From positions 1-64,000 of the forward strand of contig CAJTMJ010000016.1 of the NCBI GenBank assembly GCA_910577335.1: DNA of 64,000 nt. Reading direction: 5' to 3'. The stretch comes from an uncultured Duncaniella sp. (GTDB lineage: Bacteria; Bacteroidota; Bacteroidia; Bacteroidales; Muribaculaceae). The translations under genes were made by a program, and so were the position numbers. The notes under the pieces were generated by a model, which was not told the DNA's origin, did not search any database, and saw nothing but the letters and a program-made list of their open reading frames with translations. Below are positions 34,601-45,700 of this stretch, piece by piece. Position 1 is the stretch's first letter; each line of letters begins with the position of its first letter.

Positions 34601-36673
34601 ATGAAAAAATATTTTATAGGATTGCTTGCTATGGCTGCTTCCATGCAGCTCAGTGCTGAATATCTCTTTGATACACCTCTTTATGGTGCGGCATATTATC
34701 ATGAATATATGCCATACGAACGTCTTGACAAGGACATTGCCATGATGAAGGAGGCTGGACTTAATGTCGTGCGTGTCGGAGAGTCATCGTGGGGTCTGTT
34801 TGAGCCTCAGGAAGGGAAATTCAATTTTGAGTGGATGGATACCATCTTGGATAAGTTTCATGCCGCAGGTATCAAGGTAATACTCGGCACACCCACTTAT
34901 TCCATCCCCGCATGGCTTGCGCATAAGCATCCCGAGGTATTGTCAGACAAAATGAATGGCGAGAAGTCGCATTATGGAATCCGTCAGAATATGGATTTTA
35001 CTAATCCGACATATATGTTCTACAGCGAGCGTATAATTCGCAAAATGATGGAGCGTTATGCCAAACATCCTGCCGTAATAGGCTATCAGGTCGATAACGA
35101 ACTTGAATCAAGAGGTGTCAACAACCGTGATTACTTTATCGGCTTCCGTAATTATATAAAGGATAAGTTTGGCGGCGACCTTAATCTCCTGACAAAAGAG
35201 TGGGGGATGAACTATTGGGGAATGAATATAAATAGCTGGGAGGAATTTTACGAACGTGATGGCGTCACCAATCCTTCATATAAGAATGAGTGGGAACGCT
35301 ATAACCGTAAAAGGATTGCTGAATTTTTGAATTGGCAGTGCGATATTGTGAACGAATACAAGCGCCCCGACCAGTTCGTGACACATTGCTTCATGCCGGC
35401 GTTTCATAATGTGGATCAGGTGGAGTCATTCAAGCAGATGACCTATCCCGCAATCAATGTATATCACGGTGTGCAGGACGGACAGGACGGACAAATGATA
35501 GCTTACGCCGGTGACTATATGAGAACTGTGGCTGGCAATAACTATCTCATCACAGAGACCAACGCTCAGGGTACCGGCTGGGATTCAAAGAGCCAATATC
35601 CCCCTTATGACAACCAATTGCGTCAGAATGTGTATTCCCATTACGCTGCCGGAGCCAACATGGTGGAGTATTGGCATTGGGCTACTCTTCATTACGGACA
35701 GGAAACATATTGGCGCGGGGTGATAGGTCATGACCTTGAACCCAACAGGGTCTATAAGGAATTTCAGCGTACTGCCGGTGAGCTTTCAAAAATCGGCAAG
35801 GATATTGTTAATCTGAAGAAGGATAATAAGGTAGCCATACTCTATAGCCATGATTCGCATCATGCTCTCGAATTTATGCCTTATTCTAATGGAGGCGGTT
35901 ATCCTACCACTGCCAACTATCCCGTGCATCTCGCTCACAGAGCTCTTTATACTCAGAACATAGAGACAGATATTGTACCCTGTGATAAAATGAGAGATTT
36001 CAGCAAGTATTCTATGCTTGTCATACCTCCGCTCTATGTGGCTGACGACAGTTTGCTTATGGCTATTGATAAGTTTGTTCATGACGGCGGCACAGTTGTG
36101 ATGATGCATAAGAGCGCTTATTGCAATGAACATTCCGCAGTTCGTCCTGTGTGTGCTCCCGGTCCGTTGCGTAAGGCTTGCGGATTCTATTATCAGGAAT
36201 ACTCCACCATTCACGATATGAAGCTTCGTGACAATGCGTTCGGATTAGGTGACAATAACAGTATCGGCACATGGTATGAATTCCTTGTCCCGGAGACCGC
36301 TAAACCTCTTGCTTATGCCGACCATCCTTTCTTTGGTCAATGGCCCGCTATTACTGAAAATAATTATGGTAAAGGTAAACTCTACTATATAGGCACATAT
36401 CCCTCTCAGGCATTGATCGATAAGATTGTAAGGCTCGCAGCCGTCGAAAAGGGTCTGATAGCTGACGATGAGTATCGTTTCCCGGTGATTATGCGCTCAG
36501 GTGTCAATGGTAAGGGCAAGGAGATTAACTATCTCTTCAATTATAGCAGCTCTCCGGTCACTGTGGAGCATCGCCGTGCGGCATCAGTTGATCTGCTTAC
36601 CGGTAAGACCGTTAACCAAGGTGACAGCATAACAGTGGGTCCGTGGGATGTCGCTATATTGCGTAAAAAGTAG
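34601..36673 (+). CDS. GH42 family beta-galactosidase
   Basis: This 690-residue exported enzyme has a signal peptide ending near LSAEY. The GH42 TIM barrel has the acid/base Glu167 in YQVDNELES and the nucleophile Glu319 in LITETNAQG. A trimerisation domain (about 400-610; VPCDKMRDFSKYSMLVIPPLY) and a small C-terminal beta domain complete the normal three-domain layout. It releases non-reducing beta-galactosyl residues. It lies 42 bases after the GH43 gene and 25 before the GH2 gene. Confidence 0.93.
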   Translation: MKKYFIGLLAMAASMQLSAEYLFDTPLYGAAYYHEYMPYERLDKDIAMMKEAGLNVVRVGESSWGLFEPQEGKFNFEWMDTILDKFHAAGIKVILGTPTYSIPAWLAHKHPEVLSDKMNGEKSHYGIRQNMDFTNPTYMFYSERIIRKMMERYAKHPAVIGYQVDNELESRGVNNRDYFIGFRNYIKDKFGGDLNLLTKEWGMNYWGMNINSWEEFYERDGVTNPSYKNEWERYNRKRIAEFLNWQCDIVNEYKRPDQFVTHCFMPAFHNVDQVESFKQMTYPAINVYHGVQDGQDGQMIAYAGDYMRTVAGNNYLITETNAQGTGWDSKSQYPPYDNQLRQNVYSHYAAGANMVEYWHWATLHYGQETYWRGVIGHDLEPNRVYKEFQRTAGELSKIGKDIVNLKKDNKVAILYSHDSHHALEFMPYSNGGGYPTTANYPVHLAHRALYTQNIETDIVPCDKMRDFSKYSMLVIPPLYVADDSLLMAIDKFVHDGGTVVMMHKSAYCNEHSAVRPVCAPGPLRKACGFYYQEYSTIHDMKLRDNAFGLGDNNSIGTWYEFLVPETAKPLAYADHPFFGQWPAITENNYGKGKLYYIGTYPSQALIDKIVRLAAVEKGLIADDEYRFPVIMRSGVNGKGKEINYLFNYSSSPVTVEHRRAASVDLLTGKTVNQGDSITVGPWDVAILRKK

Positions 36674-36698
36674 CAACTGATAATACCTGTATAGCAAA

Positions 36699-39449
36699 AT
36701 GAAGCATCGTATTTCAGCGATAATAATAACTCTGTTCGCAGGTGTGTTGGCGGTGTTTGCCGGCAACATACCTCCGCAGACCGTGAGGCATTATCTGTCG
36801 GGAATTGACAAAGACAGTGATGTCAAATGGGATTTTATGTGCAGTTCCGGTCGTAACAGCGGAAAATGGGCGCAGATAAAAGTTCCTTCGTGTTGGGAAA
36901 CTCAAGGCTTCGGCACATATTATTATGGCTGGGAAGAGCCTAAGGAGTCGGATGAGACCGGATATTACCGCCATAAATTCTTTGCCGATAAGGCTTGGAA
37001 AGGTAATGACGTTAGCCTTGTTTTTGAAGGTAGCATGACCGATACCGAGGTTAAACTTAATGGTAAGAAGGTCGGTGATACACATGAGGGCGGTTTCTAT
37101 AGGTTTTCTTATGATCTGTCTGACCGTCTGAACTACGGCAAGGAAAATCTGCTTGAAGTGAAAGTCCGCAAATGTCCGGCTGACAGTTCGATATATCGTG
37201 CCGAACGTCAGACTGACTTTTGGCTTTTCGGAGGTATATATCGCCCGGTATATCTTGAGATAAAGCCGTTGCAGCATATAGAATCGCTCGCTGTTGATGC
37301 CCGTGCCGACGGCTCACTTGCGGTGTGTCCTGTGGTTTCTCGGAAAAATCCCGGAAACGTAAGGGTACGTGTTGAAACGCTTGACGGCAAACAGGTATTG
37401 GCTACCGTCACAGGAAATGCCGGGGACACGCTGCGCACAAAGGTAACCGGTGTTAAGCCTTGGACCCAAGAGCATCCGGTGCTTTATCGTGTCGTGGCTG
37501 AACTTGTTGGCAAGAATGGTGCGGTAAAGCATCAGGTGGATGAAAAAATCGGTTTCCGCACAGTGGAATTTCGTCCCGCCGACGGTTTCTATCTGAACGG
37601 ATGTCGTATAATATTTAAAGGTGTCAACCGCCACTGTTTCCATCCTGAGAGCGGACGAACACTCTCCCGTGACATCTCTCTTGCCGATGCGGAGCTTATA
37701 AAGGATATGAATATGAACGCCGTTCGCATGTCTCACTATCCCCCTGACAAGGATTTCCTTGAGATATGTGACTCTATAGGTCTGCTCGTGATTGACGAAC
37801 TGTGCAGCTGGCAGAAAAAGTATGATACAGGTGTGGCTCGCCGTCTTGCAAAATCAGTTGTAGAGCGTGACCGCAATCATCCTTCGATAGTTCTTTGGGC
37901 TAACGGTAACGAGGGTGGATGGAACACTGATGTTGATGACGACTATAAGCTGTATGATCTCCAGCAACGGTTTGTAATGCATCCTTGGGAACGTTTTCGT
38001 GGCACTGACACCAAGCATTATCCAGATTATAATTATGTGGTGAACTCTGCAATCTATGACAATGATGTTTTCTACCCGACAGAGTTTATGCATGGTGTGT
38101 TTGACGGTGGTGCAGCTGCATCGTTGCGTGATTTCTGGGATGTGATGATGAAGCATCGTGCTCCGGCAGGAGGATTTATATGGGCGTTGCTCGACGAAGG
38201 TCTTGTGCGCTCGGATATGAACGACAGCATCGATTGCCGTTATGATCTTGCCCCCGACGGCATAGTCGGTCCGCATCGTGAGAAGGAGGGAAGCTTCTAT
38301 GCAGTTAAGGATATATGGTCTCCGGTACGTATTGTAAACCGAGTTCTTACCGAGTCTCCCGAACTTGAGCTGCGTATAGAGAACGATTATATGTTCACCA
38401 ATTTGTCAGAGTGTGGTTTCAGTTATACGCTGTGTGACATTTCCAATAATAATAAAGGTGGATTTGAGCAGACAGTAGTGACTGAGGGCAATCTCCCATC
38501 GCCTGAAATACTTCCCGGCGAGCGTCGAGAGGTTCGTTTCACTCTCCCTGACGGATGGTATAACCATGACCTGATTGCGATTTCTGTCACTGACCCTCAC
38601 GGTCGGCACATATACACTTATAACAGTCCGCTTGGTAATGACCGTTTGCAGAAACGTCTGAAAAATGTCGGAACTCCCGGAGCGGTTGAAATGAGGGAGA
38701 ATGATACCTTCATCACAATCGTTCAGGACGGTAAGTCATACAAATTCAGTAAGGTCACAGGACGATTGGAGGGGATAGACACACCCAAAGGTCATATCTC
38801 GCTTCAAGGTTTCCCGGCAATAGCTACCTCCGGCAATAAGTTTAAGGAACTTGTCTGCTACCGTGATGGCGACACATACGTGGTCGAGCCTCGTTTTGAT
38901 GACAGGCAATGGATAAAATGGATATTCTCACCGTCCGACGCTCCGAGGATAGATTACAATTTCTCTGTTGACGGCGAGGTCGATTATATAGGTGTCGGAT
39001 TTGACTATCCGGAAGAAAAGATCCTTGCTATGGAATGGATTGGCAACGGTCCTTATCGTGTGTGGAAAAACCGTCTTGACGGTGTTACTTTCGGACGACA
39101 CTTTAAGGAATACAACAACACTGTCACCGGTGAATCTTGGGATTACCCCGAATTCAAGGGCTATCATTCAGATTGCAGGGCTGTCACGGTGAAGACCTCC
39201 GAAGGTGATTTTACCCTCGTGCCTTCTCGCTCAGGACTTTTCTTCCAGATGCTGACTCCGCAAAGCCCGAAGTTTGCCGGAAAGGGACATACAGTGCCTC
39301 CATTCCCGAAATCAAGCCTTGGATTCATGTCTGCAATTCCTGCCATCGGCACGAAATTCCAATCTCCTGCACAACTCGGTCCCTCCGGACAGAAGAATAT
39401 GCAGCTTAACTATGTGCCATTCAGTGGCAGCATCTATCTTATTTTATAA
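36699..39449 (+). CDS. GH2 family beta-galactosidase
   Basis: This 916-residue exported enzyme has a signal peptide (to about residue 21). The order is jelly-roll domain (about 25-190), Ig-like domain (190-290), TIM barrel (290-600) and C-terminal beta-sandwich domains, as in LacZ-type GH2. The acid/base is Glu405 in LWANGNEGGW and the likely nucleophile Glu462 in PTEFMHG. Together with the GH42 enzyme it suggests that beta-linked galactose is a major part of the target glycan. Confidence 0.92.
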   Translation: MKHRISAIIITLFAGVLAVFAGNIPPQTVRHYLSGIDKDSDVKWDFMCSSGRNSGKWAQIKVPSCWETQGFGTYYYGWEEPKESDETGYYRHKFFADKAWKGNDVSLVFEGSMTDTEVKLNGKKVGDTHEGGFYRFSYDLSDRLNYGKENLLEVKVRKCPADSSIYRAERQTDFWLFGGIYRPVYLEIKPLQHIESLAVDARADGSLAVCPVVSRKNPGNVRVRVETLDGKQVLATVTGNAGDTLRTKVTGVKPWTQEHPVLYRVVAELVGKNGAVKHQVDEKIGFRTVEFRPADGFYLNGCRIIFKGVNRHCFHPESGRTLSRDISLADAELIKDMNMNAVRMSHYPPDKDFLEICDSIGLLVIDELCSWQKKYDTGVARRLAKSVVERDRNHPSIVLWANGNEGGWNTDVDDDYKLYDLQQRFVMHPWERFRGTDTKHYPDYNYVVNSAIYDNDVFYPTEFMHGVFDGGAAASLRDFWDVMMKHRAPAGGFIWALLDEGLVRSDMNDSIDCRYDLAPDGIVGPHREKEGSFYAVKDIWSPVRIVNRVLTESPELELRIENDYMFTNLSECGFSYTLCDISNNNKGGFEQTVVTEGNLPSPEILPGERREVRFTLPDGWYNHDLIAISVTDPHGRHIYTYNSPLGNDRLQKRLKNVGTPGAVEMRENDTFITIVQDGKSYKFSKVTGRLEGIDTPKGHISLQGFPAIATSGNKFKELVCYRDGDTYVVEPRFDDRQWIKWIFSPSDAPRIDYNFSVDGEVDYIGVGFDYPEEKILAMEWIGNGPYRVWKNRLDGVTFGRHFKEYNNTVTGESWDYPEFKGYHSDCRAVTVKTSEGDFTLVPSRSGLFFQMLTPQSPKFAGKGHTVPPFPKSSLGFMSAIPAIGTKFQSPAQLGPSGQKNMQLNYVPFSGSIYLIL

Positions 39450-39484
39450 AAATCTTAAATCGGATAATCTAAAACCTTAAAACA

Positions 39485-41092
39485 ATGATACAAAACAAAC
39501 TACGCAGTCTTACTGTGACTATGGCGGCTTTGGCTTGCAGTGCCACATCTTTCGCACAGCGTGAACCTGCCGAACAGGGAAAATTTTCTCCTACATGGGA
39601 GTCTTTGTCGCAATACGAAACACCTGAATGGTTCCGTGATGCGAAATTTGGTATATGGGCGCACTGGGGTCCCCAATGTCAGCCTGAGACTGGCGACTGG
39701 TATGCGCGCGGCATGTATGAGGAAGGCGGTCGAGCTTACAAGGCACATTTGGAGAAATACGGACATCCGTCGGAATTCGGATTCAAGGATGTGATAAATG
39801 AATGGAAAGCCGACAAATGGGATCCTGAAAAGCTTGTTGCACTCTATAAAAGGGTAGGTGCGCAATACTTTTTCGCAATGGGTAACCATCATGACAATAT
39901 GGACCTTTGGGACAGCAAATATCAGAAATGGAATTCTGTAAATATGGGTCCCAAAAGAGACATTCTTGCCGAATGGGAAAAGGCTGCCCGCAAGTTCGGT
40001 CTTCCTTTCGGTGTAAGTATCCATTCCTCACATGCGTGGACTTGGTATGAGACTGCGCAAGGTGCTGATAAGGCTGGTTCTCACGCAGGTATATCATACG
40101 ATGCCCGAGTGGTGACCAAAGAGGATGGCAAAGGTAAATGGTGGGAAGGCTATGATCCTCAGGAACTGTATGTTCAGAAACATTCCATCAGTCATGGCTG
40201 GACTTGGGACTGGGCTGAGGGTACCTCAGTTCCTTCACAGGAATATTACGATAATTTCTTCAACCGCACTGTCGATATGATCAATCGTTATAACCCTGAC
40301 TTGGTATATTTCGATGACAGTGTGCTCCCATTCTGGCCCATTGACAATACAGGTCTCGATGTAGTGGCGCATTATTACAACAGAAACATGCGCTTGCACG
40401 ATGGCAAACTGTCAGCCGTTGTATTCGGTAAGAAACTTCAGGATAAGCATAAAGAGGCTATCGTATGGGATGTTGAGAAAGGTGTACCCTCTGAGGGACA
40501 AGCTAAACCTTGGCAGACATGTACTTGTCTCGGCAACTGGCATTACGACCGTTCATGCTATGTTGACAATTGGTATAAGTCAGCCAAAACCGTTGTGCAG
40601 ATGCTTGTTGACATCGTGAGCAAGAACGGAAACATGCTTCTCAGTGTCCCCGTCAAAGGTAACGGTACTATTGACGATAAGGAAGAAAAAATCCTTGAGG
40701 ATATAGCTGCTTGGATGGATGTGAACAAGGAAGGTATTTTCGGCACACGTCCTTGGGCGGTATATGGCGAAGGTCCCTCTACCGAGACTGTTATACCTCT
40801 TGACGGTCCCGGTTTCAACGAGTCAAAAAATGCTCCTTATACATCAGCCGACATCCGCTTCGTGGAAAAGAACGGTGCTATTTACGCTCATGTGCTCGAA
40901 TGGCCCGCTGACGGTAAGGTCGTGATAAAGTCACTTGCAGCCGGCAATCCGCTTTACAAAGGTAAGATCAAAAAAGTTGAGCTCCTCGGAGCCGGTAAGG
41001 TTAGCCATCGCCGTACTTCTGACGGACTTGTGGTCAATCTCCCTGCCAACAAAAAACCTAATGACATATCACTCGTTCTTAAAATCAGATAA
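39485..41092 (+). CDS. GH29 family alpha-L-fucosidase
   Basis: This 535-residue exported enzyme has a signal peptide ending near TSFAQ. The N-terminal barrel shows the GH29 signature FGIWAHWGP (55-63), NHHDN (134-138) and the nucleophile Asp277 in LVYFDDS. A C-terminal beta domain follows after about 430. It removes terminal alpha-L-fucose in the periplasm. In the locus context the fucose may cap galactose. It is 13 bases from the next gene. Confidence 0.92.
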   Translation: MIQNKLRSLTVTMAALACSATSFAQREPAEQGKFSPTWESLSQYETPEWFRDAKFGIWAHWGPQCQPETGDWYARGMYEEGGRAYKAHLEKYGHPSEFGFKDVINEWKADKWDPEKLVALYKRVGAQYFFAMGNHHDNMDLWDSKYQKWNSVNMGPKRDILAEWEKAARKFGLPFGVSIHSSHAWTWYETAQGADKAGSHAGISYDARVVTKEDGKGKWWEGYDPQELYVQKHSISHGWTWDWAEGTSVPSQEYYDNFFNRTVDMINRYNPDLVYFDDSVLPFWPIDNTGLDVVAHYYNRNMRLHDGKLSAVVFGKKLQDKHKEAIVWDVEKGVPSEGQAKPWQTCTCLGNWHYDRSCYVDNWYKSAKTVVQMLVDIVSKNGNMLLSVPVKGNGTIDDKEEKILEDIAAWMDVNKEGIFGTRPWAVYGEGPSTETVIPLDGPGFNESKNAPYTSADIRFVEKNGAIYAHVLEWPADGKVVIKSLAAGNPLYKGKIKKVELLGAGKVSHRRTSDGLVVNLPANKKPNDISLVLKIR

Positions 41093-41105
41093 TTAAGACG
41101 TTACA

Positions 41106-42542
41106 ATGAAAAGCTATATACTCACCGGCGTGGCTATGATGATGGCCCTATCGGCAAGTGCCGAGATTGAATTGCCGGATATTTTCAGTGACAATATGGT
41201 GCTCCAGCAGCAATCCGATGCCAAACTTTGGGGTTGGAGCACTCCGATGTCCACTATTACAGTGAAGCCCGACTGGAGCGATAAATCCTATACCGCCAAG
41301 GCTGATGCTTCAGGTCGTTGGGAATTGGCTGTTGCAACCCCGGAGGCAAGTTACGCTCCGCACACCATCTCATTCAAAGGTGACAACTCGGATATAGAGC
41401 TTAAAAACATCCTTATCGGTGAAGTGTGGTTCTGCTCGGGACAGTCAAATATGGAAATGCCCTTAAAAGGCTTCTGGTGTCAGCCCGTGGAGAATGGTGG
41501 TCGTGCTATAGCATATTCCGGTAAATATCCCGGCATCCGTGTGGCTACTATCAATCGTTGCGGTGAATATGAACCCCAGTCAAAGGTACCCGGCAAATGG
41601 CAGGAAAGCAAGCCTGAGAATGCCGGAGAGTTCTCGGCTGTGGCTTATTTCTTTGCCCGCTCACTTAACGATATCCTGAATGTGCCCGTGGGTGTCATCA
41701 ACTGTTCTCTCGGCGGCAGTCAGGCTGAGGGCTGGATGCCTAAATGGCAGCTCGACAAGTACCCCGATTGCAATGTCGAGAAGGAGAAAGCCACACCTGA
41801 TTCCGTGCTCCACCTTTGGGAACGAATCAATGTGATGTATAACGCCATGCTCCATCCCCTTGCAGGCTACACTGTGAAAGGTTTCCTTTGGAATCAGGGT
41901 GAGGCTAATGTCGGCCGTCATGCCACATATCCCTCACGTCTTGCCGATATGGTAAAGATATGGCGTGATGAGTGGAAGCAGGGTGAGTTACCTTTCTATT
42001 TTGTGGAGATTCCGGCATGGAGCTATGGTAATCCCGATGGTTCAATAGCTGCGTTTTTGCGCGAGGCTCAGCACAAGGCTGCCGAAATTATCCCTAACAG
42101 CGGTTGCATCAGCACCACCGACCTTATCTATCCTTATGAGATCAATGACATTCATGGCTCTAAAAAGGAGGAGATAGGGGAGAGACTTGCGTTCCTCGCT
42201 GCAAATCGCACTTATGACATAAAAGGTATTGACACAGAGTACCCCAAATTTAAATCCGTGGATTTCCATGGAAACAAGGCTATAATCCATCTTGACAACA
42301 TAGAAAACGGTCTTACTCCGAATGCGGAGCTTGACGGATTTGAAGTTGCCGGTGAGGATAAGGTGTTTTATCCTGCACAGGCAAAAGAGCTTTGGTATAA
42401 CAGGGCTATCGAGGTGTCATCTGACAAGGTACCTGAGATAAAGTCTGTACGCTATTGTTTCAAGAACTTCTCGATAGGTAACATTCATAACCTTAAAGGT
42501 CTTCCATTGGTTCCATTCCGCACAGATGACTGGGCTGAATAA
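41106..42542 (+). CDS. SGNH-family sialate-O-acetylesterase-like carbohydrate esterase
   Basis: This 478-residue exported esterase has a signal peptide ending near SASAE. Block I of the SGNH hydrolases is visible as CSGQSNME with Ser114. The late Asp-x-His is in NDIHGSKKEEIGERLA. The name comes from family founders; in plant-glycan loci such enzymes remove O-acetyl groups from sugars such as galactose, xylose or mannose. It is the last gene of the GH43-led operon, and a 204-base gap with its own promoter follows. Confidence 0.9.
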   Translation: MKSYILTGVAMMMALSASAEIELPDIFSDNMVLQQQSDAKLWGWSTPMSTITVKPDWSDKSYTAKADASGRWELAVATPEASYAPHTISFKGDNSDIELKNILIGEVWFCSGQSNMEMPLKGFWCQPVENGGRAIAYSGKYPGIRVATINRCGEYEPQSKVPGKWQESKPENAGEFSAVAYFFARSLNDILNVPVGVINCSLGGSQAEGWMPKWQLDKYPDCNVEKEKATPDSVLHLWERINVMYNAMLHPLAGYTVKGFLWNQGEANVGRHATYPSRLADMVKIWRDEWKQGELPFYFVEIPAWSYGNPDGSIAAFLREAQHKAAEIIPNSGCISTTDLIYPYEINDIHGSKKEEIGERLAFLAANRTYDIKGIDTEYPKFKSVDFHGNKAIIHLDNIENGLTPNAELDGFEVAGEDKVFYPAQAKELWYNRAIEVSSDKVPEIKSVRYCFKNFSIGNIHNLKGLPLVPFRTDDWAE

Positions 42543-42683
42543 TATGTTTAAAAACACATAATCAAACATATATTCACCTCTGTTAACAAAATTACATCTG
42601 TTATACAACAAAAATTAGCCTTATGGTCGTTAGCCATCTTCGGATAGTTAACAAAAATTAAATCCCGACGGCTGGACTATTGG

Positions 42684-42691
42684 TAATTTTG
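42684..42691 (+). promoter_or_regulatory. -7 element for the susC-like operon (TAATTTTG)
   Basis: TAATTTTG lies about 55 bases before the SusC ATG in a 204-base gap. It indicates a second transcript for SusC-SusD-SGBP-GH5. A -33 TTTG is lacking, as expected for a sensor-activated promoter. Confidence 0.6.
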
Positions 42692-42746
42692 CTGGCGTGA
42701 AAAATGTATAGTAACACAATAAATTTAACCTCAAATCTTATGAGCA

Positions 42747-45700
42747 ATGAGTAAACTATTTTCGCGAAAACAATTATTTCTTCGCTTCAGCGAGGCAGTG
42801 ATGATAATATCTCTGTTGCTGCTCCCCGCACTCTCACTCAGTGCTGCCACCGGACCCAAAATCACCGTTTCGGGTACAGTGACATCCGAATCTGACGGTG
42901 AGCCGCTGATTGGTGTCAGTGTGTTGGTAAAGGGCACTAACGAAGGTGTCGCCACTGACATTGACGGACATTTCTCTTTAAAGGCGTCAAAAGGCGATGT
43001 CCTGATTTTCTCTTACATCGGTTATATGACAACCGAAGTTAAGATTGAAAACAGTGTCGTTAACGTCGCTCTTAAGGACGACATGTTGAAACTTGATGAC
43101 GTAGTGGTTATCGGTTATGGTACCATGAAGCGTAGCGACATTACCGGTTCTGTGGTATCAGTCGGCGCTGATGACATCAAGAAGACCGTGGTAACCTCGG
43201 TCGATCAGGCTCTTCAGGGTCGTGCTGCCGGTGTGCAGGTGACTCAGAACTCCGGTTCACCCGGTGGTGGTATCTCGGTCGCTATCCGTGGTACCAACTC
43301 TCTTAACGGTAACGAACCTCTTTATGTGATCGACGGTGTGGCTGTCGATGGTAAGTCATCCGACGGTAAAACCTCAGCCCTCTCTACCGTAAACCCGTCA
43401 GACATCGTGTCAATGGAAGTCCTCAAAGATGCGTCAGCAACTGCGATCTATGGTTCACGTGCTTCTAACGGTGTCGTTCTCATCACTACAAGGCGCGGTC
43501 AAGCCGGTATGACTCGTGTGACCTACGAAGGTTACTACGCTCTCCAGCAGATTCCCGAACGCCTTAAGACCATGAATCTCCGTCAATATGCGCAGCTCTA
43601 CAATGAACGTGTCGAGGTGCTCGGTTGGGGCGAACGTCCTGAATTTGCCGATCCCTCTATCCTTGGTGACGGTACCGACTGGCAGAAAGAGATTTTCAAT
43701 GATGCCGGCATGTGGAATCATCAGGTGACCATCAGCGGTGGTAGCGAAGCTACACAGTTCCTTATCAGCGGTAGCTACACTGACCAAGACGGTATCGCTG
43801 TAGGTTCAGGCTTTGAACGTTTCACAGCTCGTATAAATGTCGATACCAAGGTTGCCGATTGGCTTCAGGTCGGTGCGCAGTCCTCACTGTCACGCACCAA
43901 GCGCAACAATACAATCGATGACAACAATGTCATCCTCACTGCGCTCCGCCAGCTTCCCGAAGTGCCTGCCAAGAACCCTGACGGATCTTGGGGCTATCAG
44001 GAAAACAACCAGCTCGGTATCTACTACACCAACCCTCTTGCCGATGCGCTCACCCGTGAGAACTATAACAAGGGTCTTCAGGCTTTGATTAACGCATACG
44101 CAACCATTACCTTCATGCCCGGTCTTACCGCCCGTATCGAATACGGTGGCTCATTTGACCGTGGTAACTCCTATTATTTCCAGCCTGAGATGAAGCTTGG
44201 TCAGTTCAAGCAGACAAGCAAGAGCGAACGCTCTGCTTCAAACAGCCGTTACACCAGTTTCAAGCAGTATGTCACCTTTATGAGGGATTTTGGCAGACAT
44301 AGCGTTAATGTTATGGCTGGTCACGAATCTCAGGAATCAAAATGGGAGAATCTTTCTGCCGCTCGTACCGGATACCTCTTTAATAACATCCATGCCATAA
44401 ACGTTGGTGACCTTAAGACTGCCACAAACGGTAGCGGTAGCGGTACATTCGCAATCGAATCATACTATGGACGTTTGAACTACAATTTTGACAATCGTTA
44501 CCTTATCACAGCCACTCTCCGTGCCGATGGTTCTTCAGCATTCGGTAAAGACAATCGTTGGGGTTGGTTCCCATCTGCAGCTATCGCATGGCGATTGAAA
44601 AACGAGGCTTTCCTCAAGGATGTTATTTGGCTTTCAGATGCTAAGTTCCGTCTCGGTTGGGGTATCGTAGGTAACCAGAATGCCGGCAACTACGCTTACG
44701 GTGCCACTATGGCAACCGTGGCTACTCCATGGGGTACAGGTTTTTATCCCGGCAAATTTGCCAACAGCAAGTTGAAATGGGAGGAAACCCATTCATATAA
44801 CGTTGGTCTTGACCTGACTTTATTCAATAATCGTATCGAGTTCATTTTCGATGCATATCTTAAGAACACCGATAACCTTCTGATGCAGGCGGCTCTTCCG
44901 GCTTATATCAGCGGTGCCATTCAGTCTCCTTGGGTAAATACCGGTGAGATGCGCAACAAAGGTTTTGAATTCACCCTTAACACTGTGAATATCTCAAATC
45001 GTGATTTCTCATGGACCTCAGGTTTGACCTTCTCTCTGAACAGAAATAAGGTGCTTGATCTTTACACCGAAAGCACAGGTATTCAGGGTAAGATTGGCAA
45101 CGATGTGTTCACATATACTACAGTCGGTAACCCCGTGGCACAGTTCTATGGCTACAAGGTGATCGGTATGTTCGAGAAAGAGAGCGACTTCTACATGAAG
45201 GATGCCAACGGTGACTTTATCCTTGATTCTACCGGTAATCCCCGCTTCGTGGCGATACCTGAAAATAAGGAGATTGCTGAAGGCACCGGTGTATGGTATG
45301 GCGACTACATTTATGAGGATATCAACGGTGACGGTGTTATCGATGAAAAAGACCGTACATATATAGGTAATCCTGAGCCGAAATTCACATTCGGTTTCAA
45401 TAACACTATTACATGGAAAGGTCTCGACTTTAACCTCTTCCTAACCGGTTCGGTTGGAAATGACGGATACAATTATCTCCTGCAAGAGCAGAGCGACCCT
45501 GCCAACCGCTGGTCAACACTCGCTTCTGTATGCGATTATGCAAAACTTGCTCTGATCGATCCCGAAGGCGGTCGTACTCTTCAAAACATGTACGTGTCAA
45601 ATCCCGGTGCGACAACCTATCGTATCGACCAGTCCGCTTCCAATCAGAACTCACGTACAAGCAATGTATACGTGGAAGACGCCTCTTATCTGCGCATCAA

